Origin: an uncultured Parolsenella sp.
GTDB taxonomy: Bacteria; Actinomycetota; Coriobacteriia; Coriobacteriales; Atopobiaceae
Length of the DNA stretch: 64,000 bases
Assembly (NCBI GenBank): GCA_934668375.1
Contig: CAKUNF010000001.1
Span: forward strand, 1 to 64,000
Direction: 5' to 3'
The stretch's first letter is position 1. Each line of letters starts with the position of its first letter. This document shows, one piece after another, positions 27,201 through 35,620 of the stretch. The notes beneath the pieces were generated by a model. That model was not told where the DNA came from and searched no databases. It worked only from the letters and a program-made list of their open reading frames with translations. The position numbers and the translations under genes are program-made.

Positions 27201-27478
27201 AGGCGGTGCTCGACGACATGCGTCTGCTCTGCCGTGGAAAGACCGAGCCCAACATGGCCCTGTGCCGTGCATACAATCGCGAGACAAAGAGCGGCCGAGA
27301 CATGCGGCGCGAGGCCAAGCTTCTGCGGGATGCGGTGGCATCGATCATCGACTCCAAGGAGGAGTCTGACGTCGACAGCTTCTTTGGTGGCGGCACAACG
27401 GGCTATTTGGAGAATGACATCGAGGGGCTCGACGACTTTGAGCTCGTATGCTTCCTGGTGGTGAGACCCAGATGCTAG
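24245..27478 (+). CDS. SNF2-like helicase with degenerate PLD-like N-terminal domain (defence-associated)
   Basis: A 1077-residue superfamily 2 helicase. The N-terminal ~200 residues (VSVAASVFSMYAYQELKEQL, EFRFIFTSQAFTKER, DGFTTRKLGCDNS) look like a phospholipase D-type domain, but no HxKxxxxD motif is visible, so it may bind rather than cut. Helicase motifs: Walker A ILADSVGLGKTFTA (about 268-281), VVIDESHNFRN (about 361), VLMLSATPVNN, and IVQRFGRVDRIGS (about 814). Such RapA/HepA-like motors move on double-stranded DNA. The start at 24245 follows AAGGAGGG; an in-frame ATG at 24179 has no site. It overlaps the DUF4391 gene, placing it at the head of a four-gene defence operon with Mod and Res. 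Confidence 0.85.
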   Translation: MQPDYFDNMARIVKDDLVANVSAGDKVSVAASVFSMYAYQELKEQLEGIDEFRFIFTSQAFTKERTPREKREFYIPRLARERGLCGTEFEIKLRNELTQKAVAAECADWIRRKAQFRSYEGEGQLSAFMDVEKPTDIVAYMPFDGFTTRKLGCDNSVSTPDMTMRLDVSQSRALLQQFDSAWNSGELHDVTDAVIDGVTAMYQENAPELVYYMALYRIFSEFLDDVSEDVLPNEGLGFRDSLIWNKLYDFQKDAALAIINKLETYNGCILADSVGLGKTFTALAVIKYYESRNKDVLVLCPKKLRDNWITYNSNVVNNPIAGDRLQYDVLYHTDLSRTRGTSETGLPLDRLNWGAYGLVVIDESHNFRNGGDSASEDKMNRYQLLMEKVIKQGVKTKVLMLSATPVNNRFRDLRNQLALAYWGDPTGWSEKLHLENDIETVFRNAQAVYSRWSKLPPEQRTTNALTDMLDFDFFEVLDQVTVARSRKHIQRYYDMSAIGPFPRRLPPISKRPKLSTLPDTINYHEIYEELDSLVLAVYMPSAYVQPSKMAKYVEKGGGGNLTLGGRETGVRRLMTANLLKRLESSVCSFRLTLERVLAVMNDALKTIDDYRSGLAAGASVADGDLPSGFDFDPDDEGGFEVGGATKILIEDMDWMSWERDIKADADIVEVLIAMVCDIDPAHDAKLIELCEQIRDKVRNPINPGNRKVLVFTAFSDTADYLYENVSAFAARELGLECAKVTGDGCACTIDVVPPHMPEILACFSPVSKERDMVAPQLGGCNVDIVIATDCISEGQNLQDCDYLVNYDIHWNPVRIVQRFGRVDRIGSKNACIQLVNYWPDVELDEYIKLKARVEERMRITVMTSTGDDDYINAGETGDLEYRRQQLEQMHNEVIDLEDVSGGVSITDLGLNEFRMDLVGYYRDNPGIDRLPSGINAVVEGDEPGVIFVLRNVNAKVDRDGRNHLHPFYVVHMGADGSVVHGHLEPKAVLDDMRLLCRGKTEPNMALCRAYNRETKSGRDMRREAKLLRDAVASIIDSKEESDVDSFFGGGTTGYLENDIEGLDDFELVCFLVVRPRC

Positions 27479-28089
27479 GGCTGCCAAGCACAACGGAGGT
27501 GGGCCGGCGCATTCCCAAGGAGGCCTTCTACGGGCACCTGAAGGTCAATGCTGCCCTTCGACAGAGCTTCGTTGAGGACGTCGAGCGCTTCACAGTGACC
27601 AATTCGATCAAGAACGCTACGACGGGCATTCCCGACGGTGAGCGCGTCCATGAGGTGCTCGTGCTTGAGGTCGCGCTCAAGGCGCGCAAGGTCCCCGAGG
27701 ACGTACTCGCGTGCGTGGCGCGGGCCAACCCACACAAGCTGCTGTTTGTTTGCGCATTTGGGGACGAGGCGTGCCTGGCCGTGATGCTCAAAGACCTTGT
27801 TATTGGTCCGTGGCGGAGCGTGGATGGCCTTACACTTGACGTACGTGCAGCGAGTATCGACGCGATGTGGGATTCGTTGGCCTCGCAAGTTGCCTACGGT
27901 GACATCGGCAGCGGCGTGTCTGTCGAGGAGCGGTTCGAGGCGGATACCAAGCTCGAGGCCCTGCGCAAGGAGCTGGCTCGCATCGAGGCTCGTGGGCGTA
28001 AGGAGCGGCAGGTGGCACGCAAGAACGCGCTGTTCGAGCAAGCAAAGAGTCTCAAACGGCAGATTGCCGACATCGAGAAGGGCAGATAG
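27472..28089 (+). CDS. DUF4391 domain protein
   Basis: A 205-residue protein with the DUF4391 pattern: MLGLPSTTEVGRRIPKEAFY, then FTVTNSIKNATTGIPDGERV, HEVLVLEVALKARKVPEDVL and ANPHKLLFVCAFGDEACLAV. The last 50 residues form a charged predicted coiled coil (LEALRKELARIEARGRKERQ). Its function is unknown; genes of this family are typically found between a helicase and a type III-like methyltransferase. It overlaps the helicase stop by 7 bases and is followed with no gap by the mod start codon, so it is surely part of the operon. Confidence 0.8.
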   Translation: MLGLPSTTEVGRRIPKEAFYGHLKVNAALRQSFVEDVERFTVTNSIKNATTGIPDGERVHEVLVLEVALKARKVPEDVLACVARANPHKLLFVCAFGDEACLAVMLKDLVIGPWRSVDGLTLDVRAASIDAMWDSLASQVAYGDIGSGVSVEERFEADTKLEALRKELARIEARGRKERQVARKNALFEQAKSLKRQIADIEKGR

Positions 28090-30136
28090 ATGGACAAGAT
28101 TGAACTGGGCACGTCTGATGGCGTAGCTGAGAACGTGGAGCGCTTGGGTGAGCTGTTTCCGCAGGTAGTTACCGAGGTCGAGAATTCAACCGGGGGGGGG
28201 CGTTCATAAGGCGATAGACTTTGACGCCCTGCGTGACCTCCTGGGCGACGTTGCCGAGGATGGGCGAGAGCGCTATCAGTTCACCTGGCCGGGCAAGCGC
28301 GAGGCCAAGGCAGAGGCGCGTCGTCCCATCTACAAGACGATGATTCCCGAGCCGGTCAAGTCAAAGGACTGGGACACCACCGAGAACCTCTACATCGAGG
28401 GCGACAACCTTGACGCACTGAAGATCCTGAAGGAGACCTACGCCGGCAAGGTGAAGCTCATCTACATCGATCCGCCCTACAACACGGGTCACGACTTCGT
28501 CTACGACGACGATTTCGCTAAGACGCGCGGGGAATATGATGCCGAGAGCGGCGAATACGATGAGGAGGGCGGCCGCCTGGTCGCTAACACCGAGGGCAAC
28601 GGTCGGTTCCATTCGGACTGGTGCTCGATGATGTATCCGAGGCTGCTGCTGGCACGTGATTTGCTGGCGGTCGATGGCGCCATCTTTATCAGCATTGATG
28701 ACAATGAGAGCGCTAACCTTCGCAAGGTTTGCGACGAGGTGTTTGGCGGCGCTTGCTTTGTCGGGGATATCGCTTGGCAGAAGACGTATTCGCCGAGGAA
28801 TGACTCCAAGGGCATTCCTGCTGAAGTCGAACATGTCATCGTGTGCTCAAAGAGTCCCAGTTGGACTCCGAGAAGACTGCCTCGAACTGCAGAGATGGAC
28901 GAGCGTTATTCGAGTCCAGATGGGGATCCACGACCGTGGTCTTCGGGCGATGCCGCAGCCCCTGGCGCAGCTACTCACCAAGGAATGGTTTACGCTATTC
29001 AGCATCCCATCACTGGAGAGCTGCTGTACCCGCCGAACGGACGATGCCGTCCGTTCGGCGGGTACAGCATGCTCGAAATAATGAGTGGGTGGGCTGAATA
29101 CGAGTTCAAGAACATACACGATGAAGTACGTCGTGCGGAAATATGTGGCATCTCTCCTGATGAAGTCAGAAAAGACGTCGATGCAATTGTTTTAAAAAAT
29201 CCGTGTGAGGAAACGTATGCGGCCGCGCAACGTAGATATGACGCTGGTAATTGGCCACGACTCTATTTCACTGGTGGCGGCAAGGGCGGAATGCGTCTAA
29301 AGCGTTATCTCGACACCATGGAAGGCAAGATGCCTACTAATCTCTGGCCCTACTCAGAGGTCGGCCATACCGACGAGGCTAAGAAGCAGCTCAAGGCCCT
29401 CTTCGACGGTTCCGCGCCCTTTGATACGCCCAAACCGGTCCGTCTCATGAGGCGTATTCTCGACATCGCTTCTTCTGAGGATTGCGTCGTACTCGACTTC
29501 TTCTCTGGCTCGGCCTCCATGGCGCAGGCCGTCATGGAGAAGAACGCCGAGGACGGCGGCAACCGTCGCTTCGTGCTCGTTCAGATTCCCGAGGAGACGT
29601 CTGGCCAGTTCTCAACGCTGACCGAGGTTGGTGAGGAGCGCATCCGCCGCGCGGGCGCGAAGATCGCCGCCGAGATTGACAAGGAAAACGAGCAGCTCGA
29701 GCTCGGTGCTAAGCCCAAGCCCTACCCTGACCTTGGCTTCCGCGTGCTGCGCATCGACTCCTCGAACTTCAAGGACTCCTATCTCACGCCCGGGCAGACC
29801 GAGCAGGCGAACCTCTTTGACTACGTCGATAACGTGAAGGAGGGCCGCACGGACCTGGACCTGCTGTTCGAGGTACTGCCCAAGCTGGGCATTCCCTACT
29901 CGGCAAAGATCGAGGAACGCATGCTTGCGGGCAAGAAGGTCTTCTTCGTGGACGACGATAAGCTTGCCGCCTGCTTCGATGTGAACGTTGGCTCCGACAC
30001 CATCGAGGAGATGGCAAAGGCCAAGCCGTGGTATGCCGTCATCCGCGACGCCTCCATGGCAGACGACGCCACGCACGCGAACTACGAGGAGCTCTTCCGC
30101 ACCTACAGTCCCGACACCGTTCCCCAAGTGATCTAA
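28090..30136 (+). CDS. Type III DNA methyltransferase Mod, phase-variable and OFF by frameshift in a G9 tract
   Basis: Beta-class adenine or cytosine N-methyltransferase of type III restriction systems. From the ATG at 28090 the frame reads MDKIELGTSDGVAENVERLG and stops at 28209, just after nine consecutive Gs (28192-28200). Removing one G joins it in frame to VHKAIDFDALRDLLGDVAED and the rest of Mod, giving 681 residues. Motifs follow the beta order: YIDPPYNTGHDFVY first, target-recognition region in the middle, then LDFFSGSASMAQAVM (motif I) and FVLVQIPEE. ATG 28340 is the next in-frame start but has no ribosome site and would lose a conserved N-terminus. The middle is locally richer in A+T. 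Either a true phase switch or a homopolymer read error explains the break. Confidence 0.88.
28192..28200 (+). repeat. Poly-G (G9) tract within mod
   Basis: Nine Gs at codons 35-37 of mod. Eight (or five, or eleven) restore the full reading frame; nine gives a stop at 28207-28209. Slippage at such tracts is the usual basis of phase variation. Confidence 0.9.
29023..29068. repeat. 21-bp perfect inverted repeat inside mod
   Basis: Arms at 29023-29043 (starting GCTGTACCCG) and 29048-29068 (ending CGGGTACAGC), spaced by 4 bases. It lies in the middle, target-recognition part of Mod and encodes the segment LLYPPNGRCRPFGGYS. Confidence 0.85.
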
Positions 30137-30145
30137 GGCGCCAGC

Positions 30146-33100
30146 ATGAAGTTCAAGTTCAAAGTGCAGCAGTACCAGACCGACGCCGCAGATGCTGTGA
30201 CCTCGGTCTTTGAGGGACAATCCAACCAGGGTGCCTCCGTCTACCTGCGCGACCTGGGACGCAAGCCCAAGCGCGCGCAGGGCGAGCTCGATTTTGGCGA
30301 CGAGAGCACGGAGGGCTATGCCAACGCGCCCGTTGTGCTCTCGCCAGACGCGCTCCTGGCAAACGTCCGGGCTGTTCAGCGTCGCAACCAGATTCCTGAG
30401 TCTGCGGAGCTCTTCATTGGCATGGGCGCCTGCCAGCTGGATGTGGAGATGGAGACGGGCACTGGCAAGACCTATGTCTACACCAAGACGATGTTTGAGC
30501 TCAACCGCCTGTACGGCTGGTGCAAGTTCATCGTGGTGGTGCCGAGCGTGGCCATTCGCGAGGGTGTGAACAAGAGCCTGGAGAACACCCAGGAGCACTT
30601 TTTCTCCCAGTACCACAAGAAGATCAGGTTCTTCATCTATGACTCCGACAACCTCACGGAGCTGGACGCCTATGCGCAGTCGAGCGACATCAACTGCATG
30701 ATCATCAACATGCAGGCGTTCAACGCCTCGATGAAGGAGGGCGCCAAGAACAAGGCGGCACGTATCATCTTTGACGAGCGCGACGAGTTCGGTAGCCGCA
30801 GGCCCATCGACGTCATCGCGGCCACCCGGCCGATCGTCATCACCGACGAGCCGCAGAAGATGGGCAAGAAGGGGAGCGCCACCTGGAAGGGCATCGCGCG
30901 CTTCAACCCGCTGTTCGTCCTGTCCTACTCGGCCACGCACAAGGAGAAGCACGACCTTGTGTACGCGCTGGACGCACTGGATGCCTACAACCAGAAACTC
31001 GTGAAGCGCATCGAGGTCAAGGGCTTCTCGCTCAAGAACATGCGCGGCACCGACGGCTACCTCTACCTGCGCGATATCGTTGTGAGCAAGAGCCGCGCCC
31101 CTGAGGCCGTTATCGAGTTCAAGTACATGGGCGCGGGTGGCAAGGTTCGCAAGAAGACCCAGCGTTTCTGCGAGGGTGACAGCATCTACGACGTAAGCGG
31201 GTCCACCAAGCTCGAGGTGTATCGTGGCTACACCATCGCGAGCGGCAACGATGGCGTGGTGCCGCCGCAGGACGGACGCCCCGGGTACGTTCGCTTCCTG
31301 GACAGCTCTATCGGCGACAACGGCCGCATCTACATGGGTGAGGTCTACTGCGACTCCGCGGCGGACGACATCCAGCGCATCCAGATTCGCGAGACCATCA
31401 AGAGCCATCTCCAGAAGGAGGAGGCCCTGTTCCGCCGCGGCATCAAGTGCCTGACGCTGTTCTTTATCGATGAGGTGGCCAAGTATCGCGACCTCACCGG
31501 CAACGGCGAGACTGTGGGCTACGGCAAGATCTTCGAGGAAGAATACGCGGCGGCCATTGTCGAGCGCGTGGCGCATCCTACCACGGACGATGCGTATGAC
31601 CCAAGCTATCTCAATTACCTGCGCCGCGATGACGCCCATGCGGTTCACAGCGGCTACTTCTCGGTGGATAAGAAGGGCAACACCGTTGAGTCCAAGGCCG
31701 AGAAGAAGGCCGAGCGCGAGGATGGCATCGGCATCAACGACGACGACGCGCGGCGCGGCTACGACCTGATCCTGCGTGACAAGGAGAAGCTGCTCTCGTT
31801 CGACGAGCCCGTGCGCTTCATCTTCAGTCACTCGGCGCTTCGCGAGGGCTGGGACAACCCCAACATCTTCCAGATCTGCACGCTCAAGGAGTCGGGCTCC
31901 GAGACCTCCAAGCGCCAGGAGGTGGGCCGAGGCATGCGCCTTTCCGTTGACCAATGGGGCAACCGCCAGGATGCGGTTTTGCTGGGGCCCGATGAGGTGC
32001 ACCGCGTGAACCTGCTCACGGTCATTGCGTCTGAGAGCTATGAGACGTTTGTCCGCGACCTGCAGACCGACATCAGCAAGAGTCTGCGTGAGCGTCCCAA
32101 GAAGGTCGAGGCCCACCTGTTCAGCGGTGCCGACATCGTGGTTGATGGCCAGCCCGTGCTCTTTACCGAGTACGAGTCCAAGCGCGTCTACAAGGCCCTC
32201 TACAAGGCGGACTTTATCGACGAGGACGATAGGCCAACGGATACCTTCAGGGAAGCCGTGGACGCGGGGACGTTCGTTGAACAGTTCGTGCCAAAGCTGC
32301 CGGAGGACATCGCTGACGAGGCGCATGCCAAGGCGGTCGAATCCCTGGTGAGAAGCGTCTATGACGCCCATGCCCTCGACGGCATGATTGGCCGGGCCGA
32401 GGAAAAGGTAACGGAGAACTCGCTCACGGACAACTTCGCCAAGAGGGAGTTCAAGGAGCTGTGGAGCCGGATCAACCGCAAGCATGCCTACACCGTGAGC
32501 TTCTCTGACGACGAGCTGCGACGCAAGGCGATTGCGCGCATCAACAGCAACCTTCGCGTGAGCAAGCTCCAGTACGTGCTCACGATTGGCGGCCAGAAGG
32601 CCGAGGCGACTCGTGGAGAGGTCGAAGGCGGCTCGTCCTTTGGGCGTACGGGCACGGAGACGCATGACGTGGATGCGGGAACCTCCACCGTTGGTGTCAC
32701 GTATGACCTCGTTGGCGAGGTGGCTCAGGCGGCCGCCGTCACTCGCAGGAGCGCCGCCGCTATCCTCGCCGGAATTGACGCCAACGTCTTTAGGCTTTAT
32801 CGCGTTAATCCCGAGGAGTTCATCAAGAAGGCTGCCGCGCTCATCGTCTCCGAGAAGGCGACGATGGTCGTGGAACACATCAGCTACCACGAGATAGACG
32901 ATGCCTACGACGAAGCCATTTTTACTGAGCGCATGCCTGACAACGCAAGCAGGGCATACGAGGCCAAGAAGAACGTCCAGCGCTTCGTGTTCCCGGACTC
33001 TGACGGCGAGCGCAAGTTTGCCGAGGACATGGATGCCGCGGCTGAGGTTGCTGTCTATGCCAAGCTGCCGCGCACGTTCCAGATCCCCACGCCTGTTGGC

Positions 33101-33328
33101 AACTACGCGCCGGACTGGGCCATTGCCTTCAGGCAGGGCAGCGTGCGCCATGTGTTCTTCGTCGCCGAGACCAAGGGAACCATGGACTCGATGGAGCTTT
33201 CCGGCGTGGAGAACGCAAAGATTGCCTGCGCCAAGAAGCTCTTCAACGAGATGAGCACGAGCGATGTGCGCTACCACAACGTGGCGACCTACGACGATCT
33301 GCTTGAGGTCATGGGAAGGTTACCGTAG
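30146..33328 (+). CDS. Type III restriction enzyme Res subunit
   Basis: A 1060-residue helicase-nuclease that pairs with Mod. Helicase motifs: Walker A METGTGKTYVYTKTMFELNR (about residue 103), a DEPQ-type Walker B in IVITDEPQKMGKK (about 233), SATHKEKHDLVYALDA, and SHSALREGWDNPNIFQICTL with RQEVGRGMRL. The C-terminal nuclease motif is PDWAIAF ... FFVAETKGT (about residues 988-1010), the PD-(E)xK site of the type III family. Length is normal. It starts 9 bases after mod. It needs Mod for cutting, so the phase-OFF mod should also silence restriction. A hairpin follows the stop. Confidence 0.93.
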   Translation: MKFKFKVQQYQTDAADAVTSVFEGQSNQGASVYLRDLGRKPKRAQGELDFGDESTEGYANAPVVLSPDALLANVRAVQRRNQIPESAELFIGMGACQLDVEMETGTGKTYVYTKTMFELNRLYGWCKFIVVVPSVAIREGVNKSLENTQEHFFSQYHKKIRFFIYDSDNLTELDAYAQSSDINCMIINMQAFNASMKEGAKNKAARIIFDERDEFGSRRPIDVIAATRPIVITDEPQKMGKKGSATWKGIARFNPLFVLSYSATHKEKHDLVYALDALDAYNQKLVKRIEVKGFSLKNMRGTDGYLYLRDIVVSKSRAPEAVIEFKYMGAGGKVRKKTQRFCEGDSIYDVSGSTKLEVYRGYTIASGNDGVVPPQDGRPGYVRFLDSSIGDNGRIYMGEVYCDSAADDIQRIQIRETIKSHLQKEEALFRRGIKCLTLFFIDEVAKYRDLTGNGETVGYGKIFEEEYAAAIVERVAHPTTDDAYDPSYLNYLRRDDAHAVHSGYFSVDKKGNTVESKAEKKAEREDGIGINDDDARRGYDLILRDKEKLLSFDEPVRFIFSHSALREGWDNPNIFQICTLKESGSETSKRQEVGRGMRLSVDQWGNRQDAVLLGPDEVHRVNLLTVIASESYETFVRDLQTDISKSLRERPKKVEAHLFSGADIVVDGQPVLFTEYESKRVYKALYKADFIDEDDRPTDTFREAVDAGTFVEQFVPKLPEDIADEAHAKAVESLVRSVYDAHALDGMIGRAEEKVTENSLTDNFAKREFKELWSRINRKHAYTVSFSDDELRRKAIARINSNLRVSKLQYVLTIGGQKAEATRGEVEGGSSFGRTGTETHDVDAGTSTVGVTYDLVGEVAQAAAVTRRSAAAILAGIDANVFRLYRVNPEEFIKKAAALIVSEKATMVVEHISYHEIDDAYDEAIFTERMPDNASRAYEAKKNVQRFVFPDSDGERKFAEDMDAAAEVAVYAKLPRTFQIPTPVGNYAPDWAIAFRQGSVRHVFFVAETKGTMDSMELSGVENAKIACAKKLFNEMSTSDVRYHNVATYDDLLEVMGRLP

Positions 33329-33333
33329 GTAGT

Positions 33334-33367
33334 TGAGGGGCCGAAGCTTGGAAGCTTCGGCCCCTCA
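33334..33367 (+). terminator. Probable terminator after the defence operon
   Basis: Perfect inverted repeat TGAGGGGCCGAAGCTT/AAGCTTCGGCCCCTCA with a two-base loop, followed by GGGGTTT. It sits 6 bases after the res stop. The following T-run is short. Confidence 0.65.
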
Positions 33368-33415
33368 GGGGTTTACTAGGGCTGTGACAAGACCTCGAGG
33401 CGGTGCTGGCTGAGG

Positions 33416-34654
33416 CTATTCGACATGCTCGTTGTCTGTCTCGGAGACGTTGCGCATACCTTGACCGCAGAGCCTCTCGATCCTCTCTTGCTTCTCGAGA
33501 ATGAACCTCTTGTGGTAGAAGAGGTCGGCGATTTTAAGAACTTGACTCATTTGGGCCGTGTCGAACAATGCGCCGAAGCCGGCACCTACGAACGGGACCA
33601 TTTTCCCGATTGTCTTAAGAGATAGCTTTCTTCCAATTTGTGCGAGCGTTTTCTTGAAGATCCCCGCCTCGAGGGCCTTCTGCCCACCCTTTTCTAGGGC
33701 CTTCTGAGCGGCCCTGTTGGCCATAGCTCGCATCTGGGTAAGTACCAGCGCCGCTCCGCCCGACTCAATCATTGCTGTCCAGGTTTTTGCGGCAGCCTTC
33801 CTGACGCCGGCCATCTCCGTATAGACCAGAATCTTGCCGACGTAGTCATTCGCCGCCGTGTTCTCGGCGTTGGGAGACATGGCCTTTGAGAAGACCTCGC
33901 TCGAGATAACAAGTTCATCAGGATTGCTCTTCACGTCGTAGCCGTAGAAGAGCGCTACGGATTGGACCGCACGGAAGTAGATGAGCATGCTTAAAGCGAA
34001 GTTTGCCGGAAGTCCCCAGAATCCTGCGGCCCCAGTCCCGCCGCCTTCAACAGCTGCGATGCCGATATGTTGCAGATGCTCGTCGTTTGCGATGGCTGCG
34101 ACGTCGTATGAGCGCAGCATGCATATTTCAGAGATGTCGGAGACCTTTTGCTCCTGCTTACCGGAGTTGATCCTCTGGAGCACATACTCCTTGCTTACAC
34201 TTGCGCGCGCGGCGTGCTTCTCAAGCTCGCCAAAGCCCTCCGTGGCTTTCTTGATGGCGCCCGCAATGAGCTCTTGCTCGGTCAGCCCATTGAAGGTGTC
34301 CTTGACTGCATTCCCGGCCTTGCCCGCGATTTCTTTTACGGGCTGCGGAGTCTTCTCGATGATTGCCTTGCCTGCCTTAGCGATGGGGCCGGGGGCAAGA
34401 GCCTTCTCGTAGCGTTTCGTCAATGTGGCTATCTCTTCGTACTCTCGCTCATCTACGAGCGGGTCGGGAATCACGTAATTCCCCTCTTCGTTCTTTAACG
34501 TCCCGGCGAACTTGTCGCCATACTCACCGCCGAATGCCTGGTGGACCTGTTTTGCGCCTGCCCTGAGAGCGCCGAACCCCGCATTGGCGGCATCCGCAAA
34601 CCCGCGAAGCGCTGCCCCTGCCTTTGCGGGAGCAATCTTGTTCTGATTTTCCAT
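33416..34654 (-). CDS. EcsC family protein
   Basis: A 412-residue protein with an EcsC domain in its second half: HLQHIGIAAVEGGGTGAAGF, then WGLPANFALSMLIYFRAVQS and ALFYGYD. The N-terminal 140 residues are Ala/Lys/Gly-rich and probably disordered or helical. The C-terminus has KMVPFVGAGFGALFDTAQMS, typical of this family. EcsC proteins are of unclear function; some are linked to ABC exporters or to surface adhesion. A strong GAGGAGGACAGG site supports the start at 34654. It is convergent with the defence operon and stands alone. Confidence 0.8.
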   Translation of the reverse strand: MENQNKIAPAKAGAALRGFADAANAGFGALRAGAKQVHQAFGGEYGDKFAGTLKNEEGNYVIPDPLVDEREYEEIATLTKRYEKALAPGPIAKAGKAIIEKTPQPVKEIAGKAGNAVKDTFNGLTEQELIAGAIKKATEGFGELEKHAARASVSKEYVLQRINSGKQEQKVSDISEICMLRSYDVAAIANDEHLQHIGIAAVEGGGTGAAGFWGLPANFALSMLIYFRAVQSVALFYGYDVKSNPDELVISSEVFSKAMSPNAENTAANDYVGKILVYTEMAGVRKAAAKTWTAMIESGGAALVLTQMRAMANRAAQKALEKGGQKALEAGIFKKTLAQIGRKLSLKTIGKMVPFVGAGFGALFDTAQMSQVLKIADLFYHKRFILEKQERIERLCGQGMRNVSETDNEHVE

Positions 34655-34783
34655 CCTGTCCTCCTCGTTTTGGCCGTACCTCTTAACAGCGCATGTAAGA
34701 TTTGCGAGCCCATTCGTCTGGGATGGATTCTATATCTCCCTTGGAGCTCTAGTTTCAGCTACGAGCTGAGTCTGGGCGAGCGG

Positions 34784-34829
34784 TTGCACATCATCGTTCA
34801 TGGCTATAATGTACGGTGAATCGCCGTAC
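34784..34829 (+). promoter_or_regulatory. Promoter and palindromic operator of the DUF1778/GNAT module
   Basis: A perfect TATAAT (34805-34810) with TTGCAC (34784-34789) 15 bases upstream. It is immediately followed by the inverted repeat GTACGG-tgaatcg-CCGTAC (34811-34829). The operator lies over the expected transcription start, as in autoregulated toxin-antitoxin operons. Confidence 0.7.
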
Positions 34830-34846
34830 GTGAGAGGGGATGCAAG

Positions 34847-35125
34847 ATGGCGACGATCGCATCGAACAAGAAGAATGCCAGGCTCGACCTCCGCATGACC
34901 GCCGAGCAGAAGGAAGAAGTCGAGCTCGCTGCCAGCCTGAGCGGAATCAGCCTCTCCCAGTGGTCTCTTGAGAACCTTTTGGCTAACGCCCGGGAGGCTA
35001 TCGCCCGCAGCGGCCATACGGTGATGGCTCCGGCGGACTTTGATGCCTTTGTCGAAGCTTTGGATTCACCCATGAACCCAGATCTGAAGAAGTTCGTCTC
35101 TCAGAAGACTATGTGGGAGCAGTAA
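34847..35125 (+). CDS. DUF1778 antitoxin (TacA type)
   Basis: A 92-residue ribbon-helix-helix antitoxin. KKNARLDLRMTAEQKEEVEL is the DNA-binding strand and helix, and AASLSGISLSQWSLENLLAN continues the RHH fold. The C-terminal VEALDSPMNPDLKKF matches the toxin-binding segment of TacA-type proteins. It is followed 2 bases later by the GNAT toxin. The palindrome upstream is its likely autoregulatory operator. Confidence 0.88.
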   Translation: MATIASNKKNARLDLRMTAEQKEEVELAASLSGISLSQWSLENLLANAREAIARSGHTVMAPADFDAFVEALDSPMNPDLKKFVSQKTMWEQ

Positions 35126-35127
35126 CG

Positions 35128-35595
35128 ATGTTTACTGCGCCTAGAAGACTCGAGGATGCGGATGACCTTTCGGGATTCACTTGTGGCGAATCGGCAATAG
35201 ACTCGTGTCTGCAGAAGCATGCCCGCCATGCGTTCAGGCGCGGAACCGCGGTTGTCTACGTTACGTTTGATGACGAAGGCAGGCTTGCCGGGTTCTATAG
35301 CCTGTCTGCTCATTCGATGGATCGCAACGCCATGACGGGCTGGCTTGCGAGAAACGCCCCAGAGCAGGTTCCGGTGATTTTGCTGGGAATGCTTGGCGTG
35401 GGCTCCGCGCACCAGGGGGAGGGCCTGGGAAGGCAGCTCCTCCTTGATGCCTACCATCGTGCCAAGCAGGCTGCCGAGACTATCGGCGCCCGCGCGCTGG
35501 TCGTTGACCCGCTGAACGCTGGGAGTGCGGAGTTCTACACGCGTGTTGGATTCGAACAGGTCCCGGGGAGTGACGGGTTGTTTGCGAGGTTCTAG
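35128..35595 (+). CDS. GNAT acetyltransferase toxin (TacT type)
   Basis: A 155-residue GNAT protein paired with a DUF1778 antitoxin. Known family members acetylate the amino group of charged tRNAs and block translation. Features are FTCGESAIDSCLQKHARHAF, the acetyl-CoA loop GVGSAHQGEGLGRQLLLDAY, LVVDPLNAGSAEFYTRVGFE with the usual catalytic Tyr, and a final GLFARF. The start at 35128 follows GGGAG (35115-35119). Confidence 0.88.
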   Translation: MFTAPRRLEDADDLSGFTCGESAIDSCLQKHARHAFRRGTAVVYVTFDDEGRLAGFYSLSAHSMDRNAMTGWLARNAPEQVPVILLGMLGVGSAHQGEGLGRQLLLDAYHRAKQAAETIGARALVVDPLNAGSAEFYTRVGFEQVPGSDGLFARF

Positions 35596-35620
35596 GCAGG
35601 CGCCGCACCCCAACCACGCC

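Noticed and set aside
25601..27493. A 630-residue minus-strand frame opposite the helicase
   Set aside because: It is antisense to the helicase motifs; no independent evidence.
29612..33277. A 1221-residue minus-strand frame opposite res
   Set aside because: It shadows the Res gene, whose motifs are clear, and has no ribosome binding site or known domain.
24245..33328. DISARM or BREX system
   Set aside because: The SNF2 helicase and methylase are suggestive, but no DrmA/DrmB/DrmC, PglZ or BrxC-like genes are present; the Mod and Res pair fits type III.
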